Positions 1 to 6,293 of a stretch of DNA of 9,713 bases are shown here, one piece after another. The number at the start of each line of letters is the position of its first letter. Position 1 is the first letter of the stretch. Position numbers and translations under genes: made by a program. Source of the DNA: Prevotellaceae bacterium UBA3849 (GTDB taxonomy: Bacteria; Bacteroidota; Bacteroidia; Bacteroidales; Bacteroidaceae). Location of the stretch: positions 1 through 9,713 of the forward strand of contig DGHL01000080.1 in NCBI GenBank assembly GCA_002392645.1, read 5' to 3'. The notes below the pieces were generated by a model. The model worked only from the letters and a program-made list of their open reading frames with translations, did no database searches and was not told the DNA's origin.

Positions 1-451
1 AGCCTTTGCCTACCTCTGCACCACGAGGAGCCGAAGCCATACCAATCTCTGTATCACGTGGAGCAACCTCTGGTCTTGCTTCCTTTGTTAGTACAAAGAT
101 ACCACGTGGGGCTGCTTCTGGTCTTGCCTTATCTGTTAATACAAAGATACCGCGTGGGGCTGCTTCTGGTCTTGCCTCCTTTGTTAATACAAAGATACCA
201 CGTGGAGCTGCCTCTGGTCTTGCCTTATCTGTAAATACAAAGATACCGCGTGGAGCTGCTTCTGGTCTTGCCTTATCTGTAAATACAAAGATACCGCGTG
301 GGGCTGCTTCTGGTCTTGCCTCCTCTATGACTCTTACGGCGTTATCCTCGCTACCGATATTGGCACCTATTGCTTCCTTGGCGTTGTTTGCGTTTACTGA
401 CTGTGCGAAAATTGCTACGAATGCTACTGCGAATAAATTAAACTTTTTCAT
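1..451 (-). CDS. Secreted tandem-repeat protein, partial (C-terminus off the window)
   Basis: The minus-strand frame is open from ATG at 451 to the window edge: 150 codons, no stop reached. Residues 1-21 form a Sec signal peptide (MKKFNLF, an Ala/Val/Phe-rich core, then SVNA), with cleavage expected after Ala21. Residues 22-44 are a short non-repetitive segment. Residues 45-124 are five copies of a 16-residue unit, ARPEAAPRGIFVFTDK or a close variant; the last residues alternate between TDK and TKE. Residues 125-140 are a decayed sixth copy (ARPEVAPRDTEIGMAS), followed by another APRG. Each unit has a Pro/Ala/Arg-rich half and a hydrophobic GIFV half. I do not recognise the family. It could be a periplasmic or surface repeat protein with stacked short strands, or a multi-copy peptide precursor cut at Arg or Lys; both are inference. 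A TAATTTTG promoter element lies about 100 bases upstream. The opposite strand is also open, but it lacks a signal peptide and promoter. Confidence 0.85.
   Translation of the reverse strand, partial: MKKFNLFAVAFVAIFAQSVNANNAKEAIGANIGSEDNAVRVIEEARPEAAPRGIFVFTDKARPEAAPRGIFVFTDKARPEAAPRGIFVLTKEARPEAAPRGIFVLTDKARPEAAPRGIFVLTKEARPEVAPRDTEIGMASAPRGAEVGKG
80..319 (-). repeat. Five tandem 48-bp coding repeats
   Basis: Five consecutive 48-bp units (319-272, 271-224, 223-176, 175-128, 127-80) encode the 16-residue repeats of the secreted protein. They differ mainly at third codon positions and in the last codons (TTT/TTA/CTA for Phe/Leu; GAT AAG versus AAG GAG or AAG GAA). A degenerate sixth unit follows at 79-32. 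Such high identity suggests recent copy-number change by recombination or slippage, always in frame because 48 is a multiple of three. Confidence 0.93.
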
Positions 452-552
452 AATCGTATATGTTTTTAATTTGTTAATAATTTCTTTTCTCAGTTTCAGG
501 TGTTGTTCCTGATTTGGCTTTCCTTCCAGCCGCCGACCTTTGGTTCTGAGTG

Positions 553-560
553 CAAAATTA
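553..560 (-). promoter_or_regulatory. -7 promoter element of the repeat protein
   Basis: Read on the minus strand this is TAATTTTG, an exact match to the Bacteroidetes -7 element TAnnTTTG. A TTTG lies 24 bases upstream (588-585), further than the usual 19-21, so the -33 element is weak. Transcription from here would give a leader of about 100 bases. Confidence 0.55.
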
Positions 561-715
561 TAGCAAATTTCATTCATACACGAACAAACGCTCTTTTTTC
601 GTCTTCACTCGTTGCGACACATGGCTTATCTTACGACAAAAACCATAAACAGCGTATATATTTGTCGCAAAAGCCCCTATTTTTTCATACTCTGCAGAAA
701 AAAGAATGACTTTCT

Positions 716-747
716 TTTGTCCCAACTACTTTATTTTAGTAATTTTG
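716..747 (+). promoter_or_regulatory. Promoter of the esterase gene
   Basis: TTTG at 716-719, 20 bases, then TAATTTTG at 740-747: a good match to the Bacteroidetes housekeeping promoter. The start site would lie near 751-754, giving a leader of roughly 30 bases before the ATG at 784. The leader has no Shine-Dalgarno sequence and is A-rich. Confidence 0.75.
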
Positions 748-783
748 CAGTAGTAAAACAAACAAAACGAACATTATTCTCTT

Positions 784-1359
784 ATGAAACTGATTTATTT
801 CCATGGCTTCGGTTCATCAGGAGCCAGCGGTACGGTGCAACTGCTTCGCCGTCTGCTACCTGAGGATGAAATCATAGCTCCCGACATACCAGTGGAGCCG
901 CTCGACGCCCTGCCCTACCTGCGCGAACTGTGCGAGCAGGAGCAGCCTGACATCATATTGGGCACCTCAATGGGTGGCATGTATGCGCACCAGATGCATG
1001 GTTTCAAGCGCATCTGCGTAAACCCCGCGGTGAACATGTCAACGATGAGCGGAGTGTTGAAGACCGGCGAACATAAGTTCTTCAACGGCAGGAAGGACAA
1101 CCAGAAGACCTTCCGCATCACGCGCGACATCATACAGCACCACAACCAGATAGAGCGCCAGCAGTTCAAGAACCTTACCGACGAGGACCGTCAGCACGTA
1201 TGGGGACTCTTCGGCATCAACGATAAGTCGTGCAACACATACGGGCTTTTCAGCAAGCACTATCCTCAGTGCCAGCGCTTCGACGGCGAGCATCAGCTTA
1301 ACGAGAAGGTGCTGAAGAAAGTAGTGCTACCGCTTATTAGCAAGATTATGAACGCCTGA
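784..1359 (+). CDS. YqiA/YcfP-family alpha/beta-hydrolase (putative esterase)
   Basis: A 191-residue protein of the small UPF0227-like alpha/beta-hydrolase family, which includes the E. coli esterase YqiA. The first strand and oxyanion-loop motif is YFHGFGSSGASG (residues 5-16). The nucleophile elbow is GTSMGG with Ser62. Asp147 (GINDKS) and His170 (GEHQLN) complete a plausible catalytic triad. It has no signal peptide, so it should act in the cytoplasm, probably on short acyl esters; the physiological substrate is not evident. The length of about 190 residues is normal for the family. The ATG at 784 starts directly at the first beta strand and lies about 30 bases from a strong promoter, so the start is secure. 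The gene is monocistronic: it is divergent from the repeat protein and ends in a shared hairpin with the convergent nucleoside-hydrolase gene. Confidence 0.88.
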   Translation: MKLIYFHGFGSSGASGTVQLLRRLLPEDEIIAPDIPVEPLDALPYLRELCEQEQPDIILGTSMGGMYAHQMHGFKRICVNPAVNMSTMSGVLKTGEHKFFNGRKDNQKTFRITRDIIQHHNQIERQQFKNLTDEDRQHVWGLFGINDKSCNTYGLFSKHYPQCQRFDGEHQLNEKVLKKVVLPLISKIMNA

Positions 1360-1382
1360 GCAACCATCAGGAATACAATAAA

Positions 1383-1460
1383 AACGACAATTCTGACATT
1401 ACCTTGACTATCAGCATATCCACCGCTGATATCGTCAAGAACAATGTCAGAATTGTCGTT
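1383..1460. terminator. Bidirectional hairpin terminator
   Basis: The arms AACGACAATTCTGACATT (1383-1400) and its perfect complement (1443-1460) enclose a further stem: CTTGAC/GTCAAG (1403-1408 with 1434-1439) and TATCAGC/GCTGATA (1409-1415 with 1425-1431), with a 9-base loop. In all about 31 base pairs with small internal loops. It is flanked by A-rich sequence on the left and T-rich sequence on the right, and sits 23 bases from the stop codons of both convergent genes, as expected for a terminator used from both sides. Confidence 0.88.
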
Positions 1461-1482
1461 ATTATTTTATATCTGCAGTGGA

Positions 1483-2556
1483 TTACTTACCCATACGATT
1501 ATGGCGGCGAATATCCATCAGCTTCTCCATGTTGAAGTAAGAATCGCCAGGCAGCTGATAGCGTGCATTGCCGTTAGGATCTGCCTTGAAGAGCAGCAGT
1601 GACTCCTCACCCTTGTCAACGAAGGTGACGTATCCACGTGGTGACATACTGTACTGGTTGTCGCCATACACAGCGTTGATGATGCAGTTGACGTCCCACA
1701 TAGCCTGGCCAGGGTCAATGGTGTACTGCTGATAGACCGTCTTGATAGGGTTTAGGTCAACATTCCTGAGGTCTGCCAGTACGTCTTCCGGCAGATAGCG
1801 CTGCTTGTCGCCTATGTTGCTTGGCGACATTATAAGCTCAACCTTCTCTGGTAGTTTGCTGAAGAATACGTTAGCCTGCTTTGACGCAGCGCGCATGTTG
1901 TAACCAGAGAGACTGTCGGTAGGCTCAAAGCGTCCTGCCTGCAGATATACAGCCTTAACCTTCTGCTTGAAGAGGTCGAGTCCGCTGAGCTTAGAGTATT
2001 CGTCACCCTTTGACTCAAAGAGCTGTGCCAGCGTGGTAGCAAAGCCTATGGCAACAATAACCACAGAGTTGTCTTCTGCCTTGCTGAGCAGCTTTCTGTA
2101 GAGCTTATATCCATCCATGCACTGCTTTGAGTCGAACGAACGCTTAAAGAGCGGATTGCCCTGCGCATCCTTCAGGTCGCACATCTGGTTGTAAGGTATG
2201 AAGCAACGAGGATTCTTCACGCCGTTGCGCTCCAGTCCTACAGGTATGTCAGGGTGACCATAGTAGGTGTTGAAGATGTCAACCACGCCAGCGTTGTTGT
2301 CGCCCTCGCGGTCAACTATAATTCCCTGCAGGTCAACCAGTCCCTCGTCTATATAGTGATTGAGCATCATAAGACCAAAGAGGTCGTCGGTAGAACTTCC
2401 GAAGTCTGCATCGAGAATCATCTTCACCGGCTGGCGCATCTGGCAGCAAGCCTTCTGTTTGCATCCCTTAGCCTGGGCACTACAATTCTGAGCACTTGCC
2501 TCCATTGTAAAGAGTGTGGCGAGTGCCATGAAAATCATGATAAAATTCTTTTTCAT
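1483..2556 (-). CDS. Secreted nucleoside-hydrolase-like protein
   Basis: A 357-residue protein with a signal peptide (residues 1-23, cleavage expected after ASAQ or ASA). A short segment with four cysteines follows (residues 25-38, NCSAQAKGCKQKACC). The rest resembles the inosine/uridine-preferring nucleoside hydrolase fold. Residues 49-58 are DADFGSSTDD, a variant of the family's calcium-binding DxDxxxDD signature (Asp49, Asp51, Asp57, Asp58). GYNMRAASKQAN (218-229) is in the region that normally binds ribose. MWDVN (Asp288) matches the late aspartate that completes the metal site. The likely activity is cleavage of a ribonucleoside or related N-glycoside in the periplasm or outside the cell; the substrate cannot be read from the sequence. 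The ATG at 2556 gives a clean signal peptide. It lies 87 bases downstream of the small secreted protein gene on the same strand, possibly one transcript. Its leader contains a 22-bp tandem duplication. Confidence 0.82.
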   Translation of the reverse strand: MKKNFIMIFMALATLFTMEASAQNCSAQAKGCKQKACCQMRQPVKMILDADFGSSTDDLFGLMMLNHYIDEGLVDLQGIIVDREGDNNAGVVDIFNTYYGHPDIPVGLERNGVKNPRCFIPYNQMCDLKDAQGNPLFKRSFDSKQCMDGYKLYRKLLSKAEDNSVVIVAIGFATTLAQLFESKGDEYSKLSGLDLFKQKVKAVYLQAGRFEPTDSLSGYNMRAASKQANVFFSKLPEKVELIMSPSNIGDKQRYLPEDVLADLRNVDLNPIKTVYQQYTIDPGQAMWDVNCIINAVYGDNQYSMSPRGYVTFVDKGEESLLLFKADPNGNARYQLPGDSYFNMEKLMDIRRHNRMGK

Positions 2557-2573
2557 TTTCTTGTTAGGTTTGT

Positions 2574-2617
2574 TTGGGTTTGTATTCTTACTATATTGGG
2601 TTTGTATTCTTACTATA
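2574..2617 (-). repeat. Perfect 22-bp tandem duplication in the leader
   Basis: Two adjacent identical 22-base units (2574-2595 and 2596-2617), beginning TTGGGTTTGTATTC on the plus strand, lie 18 bases upstream of the nucleoside-hydrolase start. TATATTTA, one base off the -7 consensus, occurs just upstream on the minus strand, but there is no good -33 element. The copies may be a regulatory site, or a recent slippage product that changes leader length. Confidence 0.9.
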
Positions 2618-2643
2618 AATATAAATGCTTTGTACCGATTAGT

Positions 2644-3216
2644 TCACTCTACGGGGTCATACCTGAGTTTGCGCTCCTCTACTGTATTGACCTGGTCGGT
2701 ATAGGTTACTATCAGTCCGTAGTTCTTCTTCGGATTGATGCTGATAATCACCTTGCCGTAGTCCATACTCATGCCGTATGTAGGCAGCACGTCCATTGAG
2801 CCCATCTCGTTTACCACCTCACCGTCGGTGCAGTAAGCCTCTGTTATCACCCTCTTCATGGCTTCGTAGAACAGCATGAACTTCTGCAGGTCCTTCTCCT
2901 CAGGAAAATCCACTGCCACATCGGTGACATAGTGTGTATGCACTCCGTAGCTTACGGTGAGGTTCACCTTGTCTTCTCCGAACGAGCCCACGAAGAGCCT
3001 CTTTCCCTTTGGAGCCTTCTGCGATGCCGGCGACAGCTTATAGCCCTTGTCCTGCAGCGCCACGGCAAAACTGTCTATCGTCTGGTTCATGCTGATACCC
3101 ATATATTCCATGTGGTCCTGGGCATGCACCTCTGTAAGCACACTGACGAACGTCAGCATCATCAAAATAAGTCTTTTAGCTTTTGTGGTCATAGAAATAT
3201 CAGCCTTCTTAGGCAT
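2644..3216 (-). CDS. Secreted protein of unknown function
   Basis: A 190-residue protein that I cannot assign to a named family. The N-terminus carries a signal peptide: from Met9, TTKAKRLILMMLTFVSVLTEVHA then QDHMEY, with cleavage expected after VHA (residue 32). Translation may start at Met1 (3216) or at Met9 (3192), which gives a more ordinary signal peptide; the longer form is given because the promoter lies upstream of both. The mature part begins HMEYMGISMNQTIDSFAVALQDKGYK, a layout common in small Bacteroidetes periplasmic proteins. The rest is a mixed alpha/beta domain of about 150 residues with no obvious catalytic motif. It is divergent from the AraC-type membrane regulator and lies upstream of the nucleoside-hydrolase gene in the same direction, so it may work with the hydrolase under that regulator (inference). 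Confidence 0.75.
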   Translation of the reverse strand: MPKKADISMTTKAKRLILMMLTFVSVLTEVHAQDHMEYMGISMNQTIDSFAVALQDKGYKLSPASQKAPKGKRLFVGSFGEDKVNLTVSYGVHTHYVTDVAVDFPEEKDLQKFMLFYEAMKRVITEAYCTDGEVVNEMGSMDVLPTYGMSMDYGKVIISINPKKNYGLIVTYTDQVNTVEERKLRYDPVE

Positions 3217-3246
3217 AATTTATAGGACAAATAGTATATTTTGCTG

Positions 3247-3278
3247 CAAAAGTAAGCATTTTTTCTTAAATTCACAAA
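3247..3278 (-). promoter_or_regulatory. Promoter of the unknown secreted protein
   Basis: On the minus strand: TTTG (3278-3275), 20 bases, then TACTTTTG (3254-3247). This fits the Bacteroidetes TTTG / TAnnTTTG promoter. It gives a leader of about 25-30 bases to the ATG at 3216, or about 50 to the ATG at 3192. Confidence 0.75.
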
Positions 3279-3307
3279 TATATCCATCTATTTTTTATGC
3301 AATTTAT

Positions 3308-3338
3308 TTTGTGAAGAAAGAAAAAATGCGTAACTTTG
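3308..3338 (+). promoter_or_regulatory. Promoter of the membrane regulator
   Basis: TTTG (3308-3311), 19 bases, then TAACTTTG (3331-3338): exact consensus for a Bacteroidetes promoter. The leader would be about 55-60 bases. Just before the start codon the leader holds a small hairpin, ATACG ... CGTAT, ending directly at the ATG of 3402. The -33 box lies 29 bases from the -33 box of the divergent promoter. Confidence 0.8.
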
Positions 3339-3401
3339 CATTTTAATCGTCAACTACACCTTATTATAATTGTAGGCACAAACATACGCTAGCTAACGTA
3401 T

Positions 3402-5756
3402 ATGAAACATTATAGAGTTTTAATAGTTTTACTTGCACTGATACTACCTGCCACAGTCATCGCCTTAGCCGACGAGGACGTGAGGAGCGTGAGGCACTAT
3501 GCTGACCAGTCAGACCTGTCAAGCAGCCGCGTTGACGGTGCAGTGCAGGACGGTCGCGGGCTTATGTGGTTCTCTACATGGAACGGCCTCGACTGCTTTG
3601 ACGGCTACGACTTCCACTGGGTGAAGATGCAGCCTGGCGACGGTGCCTGCGTGGAAAACGACCGCATAAGACAGATACAGTTGGCTGACGACGGAAACAT
3701 ACTGTGCTACACATACGACGGCGTATTCGAGTTTGACCTCGCTACATATACCTTCCGCAACATTCCTAAGAAGAGACAGCAGGAACTCATGAAGCTCAAG
3801 GGACACATCAGCGAGGACCTGTGGAAGGGTATGACCGACAGTCAGGGCAATTTCTGGACTGCCGACATCAACGGTATATACAAGACTACCTACACCCATC
3901 ACCCTGCCAAACTGCTGAAGGAGATGGGCAAGCAGCACGTGCGCGCCTTCATGCTCGACAATAAGAAGAGACTGTGGATGGGCACGAGGCGCGAGATGGG
4001 CATAACGGTGTTTGGCAGCGACGGCAAGATGCTTCACCATGCCGAAATCGGCTTCCAGGTGTTCTTCATCAAACAGACCAGGAACGGGGCTATCTGGATA
4101 GGCACCAAGTCGCCTTCACGCTCAAACGTAGCCAGCGTGATGCTCAAGGTAAACCCTGAGACCTTCGCCATTGAGAAGAGGGTGGAACTGCCCGACGTGT
4201 ACGACATACAGGAGGACCAGTACGGCAGACTGTGGATAGCATCGTTCACGCAGGGCGTGAAGTGCTACACTAACCCTGACGCCGACGCACCTGCCGTAAT
4301 GGAGTCGTTCGGTGGCAAGCGCGTAAGGAAAATCCACATCACGCCTATGGGCAATGTCATTGCCGCCACGAGCACCGGTCTGCTCGTAGGAAAGGCGGTG
4401 AAGAACGCCAAGCAGATAAAGATGCGCGCCATAAAGCGCGACGGCAACGACTACAACTCGCTTGCCAGCAACACCATAATAGACATAGAGCAGGACCGCC
4501 ACGGCAACCTCTTCATCGGTACGGCAAGCTCGGGCGTCGATATGATAGCCGAGGAAGACCTGATGGCGCCAAAGCCTCACTTCCGCCACTTCTCTGCACG
4601 CACGTCGTCTCTGATGTCTGACTTCGTGAGTGCACTGACATTCTTCGACAATTCCACGCTGATGGTGGTGAGCAATACCAACGTAATGCTCTTCAACCCA
4701 TATCTGGACAATACCGTAAACTATAACTCCGTATTCTTCTGCGACTCATGCCGATTCTCTGAAGGCAAGCCTATCAAGATGCCTGACGGCACATGGCTCT
4801 TCGGCACTGAGCGCGGCACCTACAGCGTTACGCCTGACGACATGCTGTCACGTGGATACATACCACCGCTGATATGGTCGTATGTGGAGGTGAACGGCGG
4901 AGCGGAGGACTTCTCACACATACTTAACGACACACTGCGACTGGGCACCGACGAGAGAAACGTGCGCATAGGCTTCGCTGCCATCGACTATGTTGACAAC
5001 ACCGGCATACTGTATCGCACCCGTCTGGGCGACAGTCCGTGGACTTACGGCAGTTCTGACCGCAGCATATCGCTATTCGACATGAAGCCGGGCACATACG
5101 TGCTGCAGGTACAATCAACCGACCGCTACGGCAGGTGGGTTGACAATATGCACACGCTATACATCATAGTGAAGCCTCACTGGTATGAGACACTGTGGGC
5201 AAAGCTGCTGCTTGCCACACTCATCATAGCCATTGCAGCCGGCATATTCCTTAACTTCATATATATACGCAGGCTGAAGGCGCAGCAGCAGGAGGCTCTG
5301 CATAAATACATGAAGCTGCTCAATGCTGCCGATGAGCATACGGATGGCAATGAAGACAGCGTGGAGCCTAAGCCGCATCAGGAAGATGAGGAGGCGGAGC
5401 AAGCCATGCAGCAGTTCAGCCCTGACGACCAGATGTTCCTCGACAAGGTGCGCCACTTCATTGAGCAGAACATGGCTAACAGCGACGTCACAATTGACGA
5501 CATGGCGGCAGTAACGGCTACCAGCCGCTCTACGCTGAACCGCCGCCTGCGCTCACTGCTTGGCATCACGGCGGCACAGTTGCTTATAGATGCCCGCATG
5601 CAGCATGCCATGCAACTGTTGCAGCAGAATCCTTATCTCAGCGTGTCTGACGTGGCATACAGGTGTGGGTACTCTGATCCTCGCTACTTCTCGCGCAGCT
5701 TCAAGATGAAGTATGGCTCGTCGCCATCTGACTATCGCGAGGTTAGTCCGTCATAA
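3402..5756 (+). CDS. Membrane sensor-regulator: propeller, Y_Y_Y, one TM helix, AraC DNA-binding domain
   Basis: A 784-residue one-piece signalling protein. Residues 1-23 are a signal peptide or anchor. Residues 30 to about 480 carry two-component-regulator propeller repeats, seen as recurring 'D..G.(L)W.GT..G' motifs, for example at 49-64, 146-160, 186-195, 226-235, 272-281, 365-379 and 460-472. Residues about 515-590 are a Y_Y_Y-type beta domain (VRIGFAAIDY, GTYVLQVQSTD, the last preceding strand LYIIVKPHWYET). A transmembrane helix spans about 600-621. An acidic linker (641-672) leads to an AraC-type domain (677-780) with both helix-turn-helix motifs: TIDDMAAVTATSRSTLNRRL and SVSDVAYRCGYSDPRYFSRSF. 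Histidine kinase and receiver domains, present in the related hybrid two-component systems, are absent. It probably senses a periplasmic ligand, perhaps a glycan breakdown product or nucleoside, and binds DNA from the membrane. The likely target is the divergent secreted-protein/hydrolase unit (inference). Confidence 0.9.
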   Translation: MKHYRVLIVLLALILPATVIALADEDVRSVRHYADQSDLSSSRVDGAVQDGRGLMWFSTWNGLDCFDGYDFHWVKMQPGDGACVENDRIRQIQLADDGNILCYTYDGVFEFDLATYTFRNIPKKRQQELMKLKGHISEDLWKGMTDSQGNFWTADINGIYKTTYTHHPAKLLKEMGKQHVRAFMLDNKKRLWMGTRREMGITVFGSDGKMLHHAEIGFQVFFIKQTRNGAIWIGTKSPSRSNVASVMLKVNPETFAIEKRVELPDVYDIQEDQYGRLWIASFTQGVKCYTNPDADAPAVMESFGGKRVRKIHITPMGNVIAATSTGLLVGKAVKNAKQIKMRAIKRDGNDYNSLASNTIIDIEQDRHGNLFIGTASSGVDMIAEEDLMAPKPHFRHFSARTSSLMSDFVSALTFFDNSTLMVVSNTNVMLFNPYLDNTVNYNSVFFCDSCRFSEGKPIKMPDGTWLFGTERGTYSVTPDDMLSRGYIPPLIWSYVEVNGGAEDFSHILNDTLRLGTDERNVRIGFAAIDYVDNTGILYRTRLGDSPWTYGSSDRSISLFDMKPGTYVLQVQSTDRYGRWVDNMHTLYIIVKPHWYETLWAKLLLATLIIAIAAGIFLNFIYIRRLKAQQQEALHKYMKLLNAADEHTDGNEDSVEPKPHQEDEEAEQAMQQFSPDDQMFLDKVRHFIEQNMANSDVTIDDMAAVTATSRSTLNRRLRSLLGITAAQLLIDARMQHAMQLLQQNPYLSVSDVAYRCGYSDPRYFSRSFKMKYGSSPSDYREVSPS

Positions 5757-5912
5757 GCGGCGGAACGTCGGGTGAAGACCTTTCCTTCATGACATGGATT
5801 TTGAAGGACAGCAATGGGGGCTCTTTTCGTATTTAACTCGCCTTTCCTGCCCTTCAAAATCACGAAGCTCAATTTTTTCCTGAAAAACGGCAAAATTACA
5901 ACCGTCGAGTAT

Positions 5913-5931
5913 AGCCCTGTATCACAGGGCT
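5913..5931. other. Perfect hairpin AGCCCTGT-ATC-ACAGGGCT
   Basis: Eight perfect base pairs with a 3-base loop. A further ACAGCCCT follows about 10 bases later (5941-5948), so the right arm could pair alternatively. No T-run follows on either strand, so this is not a simple terminator. Confidence 0.85.
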
Positions 5932-5968
5932 TTACACAACACAGCCCTTTCATGGCAACCCTCCCTGA

Positions 5969-6034
5969 TTGTAATTTGATAGCTTTTACCTTGTAATTTG
6001 ATAGCTTTTACATGCAAAAAGCTATCATATTACA
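5969..6034. repeat. Two direct copies and one inverted copy of a ~20-base repeat
   Basis: TTGTAATTTGATAGCTTTTA plus C occurs at 5969-5989 and again at 5991-6011, a period of 22 bases. An inverted copy, AAAAAGCTATCATATTACA, follows at 6016-6034. The second direct copy and the inverted copy form a stem of about 18 pairs with one mismatch and a short loop. Confidence 0.93.
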
Positions 6035-6266
6035 GCATAAAATGGGGCATTTTCTTATAAAAAAGCTGTCTTTTTAGGAAGCAATACGCCTAAAAGTGCA
6101 GTTTGCATGATGCCTTTCACATCAATTTCAGGTCATTTTCACCTCTATTTTGCGTTTTTAGCCATGGTTTCATTCGTTCGCAAATGAGGCATGGAATCAC
6201 AATCTCATCACGCGTTTCAGTTCCATGTCATCAAGCCCCCTACAATATATAGACTAAAGGTGGGGT

Positions 6267-6293
6267 AACTCGTGGGAATTTTAGAACCCACCT
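6267..6293 (+). repeat. GTGGG...CCCAC element, copy 1
   Basis: Sequence AACTCGTGGGAATTTT followed by AGAACCCACCT. The GTGGG and CCCAC arms can form a 5-bp hairpin; AGGTGGG at 6258-6264 could compete for CCCACCT. Near-identical copies are present at 9569-9596 (plus) and 9405-9426 (minus). This copy lies directly beyond the rubrerythrin terminator. Confidence 0.85.

Larger units (their letters stand above)
452..783. other. Divergent intergenic region
   Basis: These 332 bases separate the minus-strand repeat protein from the plus-strand esterase. They hold one promoter for each gene, listed separately. An 8-base inverted repeat, TTGCGACA at 612-619 and TGTCGCAA at 663-670, lies between the promoters with 43 bases between its arms. 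A small hairpin (TCAGG, 7-base loop, CCTGA) lies near 496-512, in the leader of the repeat protein. The short open frames here have no recognisable content, and I see no gene. Confidence 0.7.

Noticed and set aside
80..319. Regular repeats as a possible CRISPR array
   Set aside because: The 48-bp units are directly adjacent without unique spacers and stay in one coding frame.
6..512. Plus-strand 168-residue open frame over the 48-bp repeats (IPRGAASGL repeats)
   Set aside because: It is the antisense of the real repeat gene. The minus strand has a signal peptide and a -7 promoter element; this frame has neither, and its C-terminal part is the reversed signal peptide. Repeats whose length is a multiple of three keep opposite frames open without selection.
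1625..1656. SPRGYVTFVDK in the nucleoside hydrolase resembles the APRGIFVFTDK repeat
   Set aside because: A single short match inside a folded domain of a different protein, with no DNA-level repetition; probably chance.
5732..5953. Minus-strand 73-residue open frame in the hairpin-rich block
   Set aside because: It overlaps the end of the regulator gene antisense, runs through perfect hairpins, and shows no domain, signal peptide or promoter with both elements.
5814..5996. Plus-strand 60-residue open frame in the same block
   Set aside because: It is antisense to the frame above and ends in the direct repeats. Composition follows the hairpins, with no protein feature.
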